Assembly (NCBI GenBank): GCA_032719365.1
Contig: CM064871.1
Location: 62,942,416-63,006,415, forward strand
DNA: 64,000 nt
DNA from: Prinsepia uniflora
Taxonomy: Eukaryota > Streptophyta > Magnoliopsida > Rosales > Rosaceae
Reading direction: 5' to 3'
A program made the translations under genes and the position numbers. The notes below the pieces were generated by a model, which did no database searches, was not told the origin of the DNA, and saw nothing but the letters and a program-made list of their open reading frames with translations. Every line of letters starts with the position of its first letter. Position 1 is the first letter of the stretch. Below are positions 60,377 to 64,000 of the stretch, piece by piece.

Positions 60377-63300
60377 ATCTTCCCTCCTTCAAGAATTTCG
60401 TCCTCGAAATTCAAATTGACCCGATTTCCGCAACTAACTGTGGAAATTCAATCGTGTCTCCGCACACGGCCGCTCTCGTGCACAAGTACATGTCCGTCAC
60501 TACGCCGTACTCATCGGTACACACTGTCACCGAAGCTCCCAAGCTCCATCTCAACTCTCACGAAGCCACTCTGACAGGTCAGGTATATTAAGTTGATTTC
60601 AAATCCTTATAGTATAACTTCCTGACACGTTCCAACCTACCAGTTACCATCAAGTAGACTTTTCAGTCTGATGGTTCTTCTCATTCGAGTTCGGAACTGA
60701 TGTCCTAATCAGCATCCGATTCAACAACTATCCTCACTACTTCCACTGGGTGATACTCAACCTCCGTCACTATCACTAAGTCCACTAGCATACTCGTGTC
60801 TAATCGGTAGCGCTCGGCTCCACTGTGCTTCCGCTGCACACTCTGATCTCGACTCGCTCTCGAGTCCTCGTACCGTATCATATCTCACATCACTTAGCGA
60901 TCTTCGCTGACATCTAGACTCGCCTCGAGTCTCAACCATCGTACTACTCGTCCTATTGTTTGTGGGTCGATGTCTCATCCATTCGGGTGTACACGGAACT
61001 CCAATCGAATACTTGTCTCGGCAGAAAACACAAACAGGCACTAGGGTTCCACCGGCCCACACGGCCCTGAGTTCTCGGCTTACCAAATCTCTGAACCCTA
61101 TCCGATAACTCTGCTCAAGCACACAACATTCGACTTCCAGTCACTATTCCAATATGTCGGAATACATCCGATCATAGTACTCAGCGGTCCGATGTTCAAT
61201 CGTGCGTCACGAGCCAGCCTCAATCCACACAATTTTTATTCTCAATATATCCCAAGGCATTGGCTATTCATCTCTTCCTGATCGATATTCACGTATCGTC
61301 CTCATCTCACTTTTATTCCCACTTCCAAACTCTGTCATCTCACTAACTATGCTAAGGGATTCTTCAACAATATGACCATAAGACTCTCCTCTGCTTATAG
61401 TTTAGCATAATCAACAAGGCAATTCTCTCCAATGACCACCAGACCTCGGTCTGAACACCTAACGGTCATCACAATCACTTCCGTCATCTCGATCATCCTT
61501 ACGTTACTCGATTTGTCTCGTCTTGGGTACTCACTTGTCACATCACTGGACGTGACACCAAGAATCATCTGATCTCCAAGTCAATCCAATTAACATCACT
61601 GTCGTCTCCTTCCTCATCAATCCACATGAGGAAAGTTGAAGATGATGACATCAAAGTCATCCAAGTCAGATGTGGATGAGGATACATGCTGCACACATCA
61701 ACGTCATGCAACCCCAAACACTCTCTCCTCCTCAACTCATTCAAATTTGTCCCACAACCTGGATGTTTGGCCCATAAATGACCTAAGGATTCAACCTTTC
61801 ATCAAATTTATCACTCAAAAATGAAAACTCAACGAAACCCAATAATCATCATAAATCTTGGTTCGTCCATACTTCATTGTTACATGAGAAATAATCAACT
61901 CAAAATCCAAAATGAATCCCACCTTACATCAAACCCTATCCCAATCCTTATGGGATCCAAATTCAGCACCTAACACTCGTACCGTCCGTCCACACCGATC
62001 TGGTATAGGTACCCTGAAGCTAGGTACATCCCATACCGCCAAAATAGGTATTGGGTATACCTCACACTGAGCCACTACGTTATGGCACGACTACCAACTG
62101 GCTACATCGACTTACTCGAACATCATCCACATGTCCGCAAACAATCCAATTTGCCTATCCATTTATGACCGTATATGCACATCCAAGAGGATGTCAATTC
62201 ATCCTAATCCAATGTGCCACCTGACTACAGAGTCACATCAGGCTCCTACTGTGATCTGCAGACAACTCTCTGTGTGCTGCCCAATCCTCCAATTACTAAT
62301 CCTCACGACAACCCTTACGTTGTCCATTCCTTTCGACCAACGACAATTGTCGACAACTACTGTAATGACCCATTCTATTTCTCACTATTAGATTCTCCTC
62401 AAATAGCGTACACGAACTCAGGAAGTATGGTCAACCGCAATCAACCAACCCATCTCTATCACGATTCCCGAGAATCTACACTAGCCGATGAATCCTTCTC
62501 GTCGCGTAGTAGTAATTCAACCATGAGCACATCACGACTGAGCTATCCTCAGCTCGTGGCTCGTTGTCTACTCTTTTTAACTTCACCGCATCATCGCCAC
62601 ACAGAGTACAAATCAAACCAATCCTATGACCCTGCTCAAACTGAGCAGTCACCACTTCTCTCTGTTACCTCACAAGGTAGCGTGACACACTAGCCAACTC
62701 CGAAGCTCCTCTTCTTTTGTAATCGTACTCGGTCCTTGACCGAACCAACTCCCTAAACCACTGTTCATACCGTGCGTCATCCACGCACCCCTGTATCCTC
62801 GTCACGATAACCTGAGCCTATCCAGCTTGATATGACTCGACTATGTCCTTTGGTAGCAGCGTCTGCCACAACCTCGTGCAGACCGATCGTAAAAACACTA
62901 TGCTATCGAGACTCCAAAACTACGCGGTCAACTCACCGCCGGCACAAACTACTCAACACACACATCCACCGATCGGTCCACCTCGAACTCCGATTGACAA
63001 GCACCCCACTCTTGGTAACTCGTCCAACCAATCACCGACTAGGGTTAACAAAAACCGGCTGCTCCCTGCAGCATATCCATCTCGAGTGATCCCTTGCCTC
63101 GACTCCGAAGGATCTCTGATACTGGTATCCCAACGACCAATAACCACAGCCTGAGGACCTCGTCTCCTCGTAACCCTACGACTTTCAACCACTGGCCTCC
63201 ATAAGAACTTGGCCATACTCCGTGCCTAACACTGCACAACGGATAGACGTCGTAATCGCATCCTATCGCGTCACTCCACAACTACTCCGGGCATCTCTTG

Positions 63301-63831
63301 CCAGTCGACATCCCTTCAGGATTCAACACCTCTAAATGTGGCCTCTCATGCCAAATAGGATCAACGTCCTACTCCAACCAGTCTAAACTAAGGTCCTCGC
63401 GCATCTGACTGCTCTGAGCAGCACAATCTCGATCCTTGCGGTTCTATCATGGATGATCCCAATGTCTGACCTCCACGGATTTCACTATCCTCCATTCCAT
63501 GTCCGTCATGGCACCTCGGCGGTCCCGACTCTCAAGTCGTCCTACTGCATCTACTGATCCACTGGATCTTATTCCAGTAACTATGCAGCTCTAAGCCGTC
63601 GGATTCGTACGGATAACGATCCTACTTGAGATTCCAACCTCTCGAAAAACACGGTCTCCTCTGCCAAACTGACCTCACACGATCGTATCGCGTGTCAAAT
63701 GTACATGAACTAGTATCGATTCGATCGAATCCTCGTACTAGTACCCTAATTATCAGGTTGATGACGGTCTGTTACGACTGGAGAGACATCATATCCTCGA
63801 CCTGTGTGCACACTCTGCTCTGATACTAACT
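60377..63831 (-). mobile_element. Non-coding interior of the second element
   Basis: 3.45 kb. The - strand purine tract GAAGGAGGGAAGAT lies next to the LTR. The + strand is C-rich and G-poor for long stretches, the same asymmetry as 5570-8423, but I saw no clear long alignment between the two interiors. Longest frames are 121 codons (-, 61122-60757) and 159 codons (+, 62214-62693), neither with a recognisable domain. Confidence 0.75.
63817..63828 (-). other. Primer-binding site, tRNA-Met type, one mismatch
   Basis: TAGTATCAGAGC on the - strand just inside the LTR end, against the usual TGGTATCAGAGC. Confidence 0.7.
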
Positions 63832-64000
63832 TGACAGGACCCGTCCCAAATCCCTCGGGGTTAGCGTGGGACGTGCCTGCTCCCGTCTAACACGAAGTGT
63901 CAGACCAGGGATATTTTCGTCCTACGTCCAACCAGGGCTATCAAAGTATGCCAGGATCCGAATGAGGAATGCAATGTCTCGTCTCTGCTACAACCGCATC
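63832..64000 (-). repeat. Start of the second element's 5' LTR (partial)
   Basis: TGACAGGACCCGTCCCAAAT and the following bases align with 57317-57475, including the hairpin region and CCAGGATCCGAA. Cut by the window end. Confidence 0.85.

Larger units (their letters stand above)
57317..64000 (-). mobile_element. Second non-autonomous chromovirus-like LTR element, 5' LTR runs off the window
   Basis: 3' LTR 57317-60376, interior 60377-63831, and the first 169 bases of the 5' LTR from 63832. A purine tract beside the 3' LTR and a tRNA-Met-type primer site beside the 5' LTR set the - orientation. The visible LTR overlap has several substitutions and indels, including a deletion near 57345, so it is older than the 1879-19413 element. 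The TSD cannot be tested (left 5 bases ATTTA). Confidence 0.85.

Noticed and set aside
62214..62693. 159-codon open frame inside the second element
   Set aside because: On the strand opposite to the element, no domain, and composition is a by-product of the C-rich strand.

Overview
This is a repeat-rich stretch of a flowering-plant nuclear genome, probably a eudicot. The evidence is spliced plant genes with GT-AG introns, a nuclear gene for a chloroplast protein, and many plant-type Ty3/gypsy LTR retrotransposon parts (tRNA-Met and tRNA-Asp primer sites, purine tracts next to LTRs, 5-bp target-site duplications or TSDs). I cannot name the species. About 80% of the window is LTR-retrotransposon sequence and almost none of it still encodes protein.

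Bases 1-46435 form a nested stack. The oldest layer looks like one broken Tat-lineage element on the + strand: an LTR end near 217-550, a gag-like start near 719-910, gag-end and reverse transcriptase remnants at 31803-33680, and a 3' LTR at 34150-34485 that resumes at 46317-46435. Its interior is split by about 30 kb of later insertions. These include a 323-bp solo LTR (1610-19472, TSD AGCTA). That solo LTR holds a 10.2-kb element with no coding capacity and 3.69-kb LTRs (1879-19413, TSD ATTCC), and one of those LTRs holds a 7.3-kb non-coding element with a tRNA-Asp-type primer site (11553-18845, TSD ATCCA). To the right lie a PPT-LTR-PBS junction (20850-21285), a solo LTR inside another solo LTR (22948-28971 with 25373-28379, TSD GGTTT), and an inverted copy of a retrotransposon leader (30350-31769). 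The Tat 3' LTR is split by solo LTR B (TSD AACAC), which contains LTR A (TSD TCCGA/TCAGA), which contains LTRs C (opposite strand) and D (TSD CTCGG).

Bases 46436-57300 are a small gene island. It holds an intronless type II membrane glycosyltransferase of family GT92 (50310-52142, +), a seven-exon gene for the chloroplast cytochrome b6 heme-assembly factor CCB4 (55461-53434, -), and a broken Myb/SANT-like gene (57263-56089, -) with a frameshift, a stop codon and a GA microsatellite inside its reading frame. GT92 and CCB4 are convergent.

Bases 57317-64000 hold a second non-coding LTR element on the - strand. Its 3' LTR ends 53 bp before the start codon of the Myb/SANT pseudogene and reads towards it; its 5' LTR runs off the window.

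The LTRs themselves carry the least explained structure: a recurring 26-bp palindrome, a terminal hairpin, dispersed GAGTTTAAAGACTCG-type repeats, GGGC...GCCC arrays, and in one copy a cluster of five TGACGTCA sites. I found no CRISPR array, rRNA or tRNA gene. No obviously new protein system is visible.
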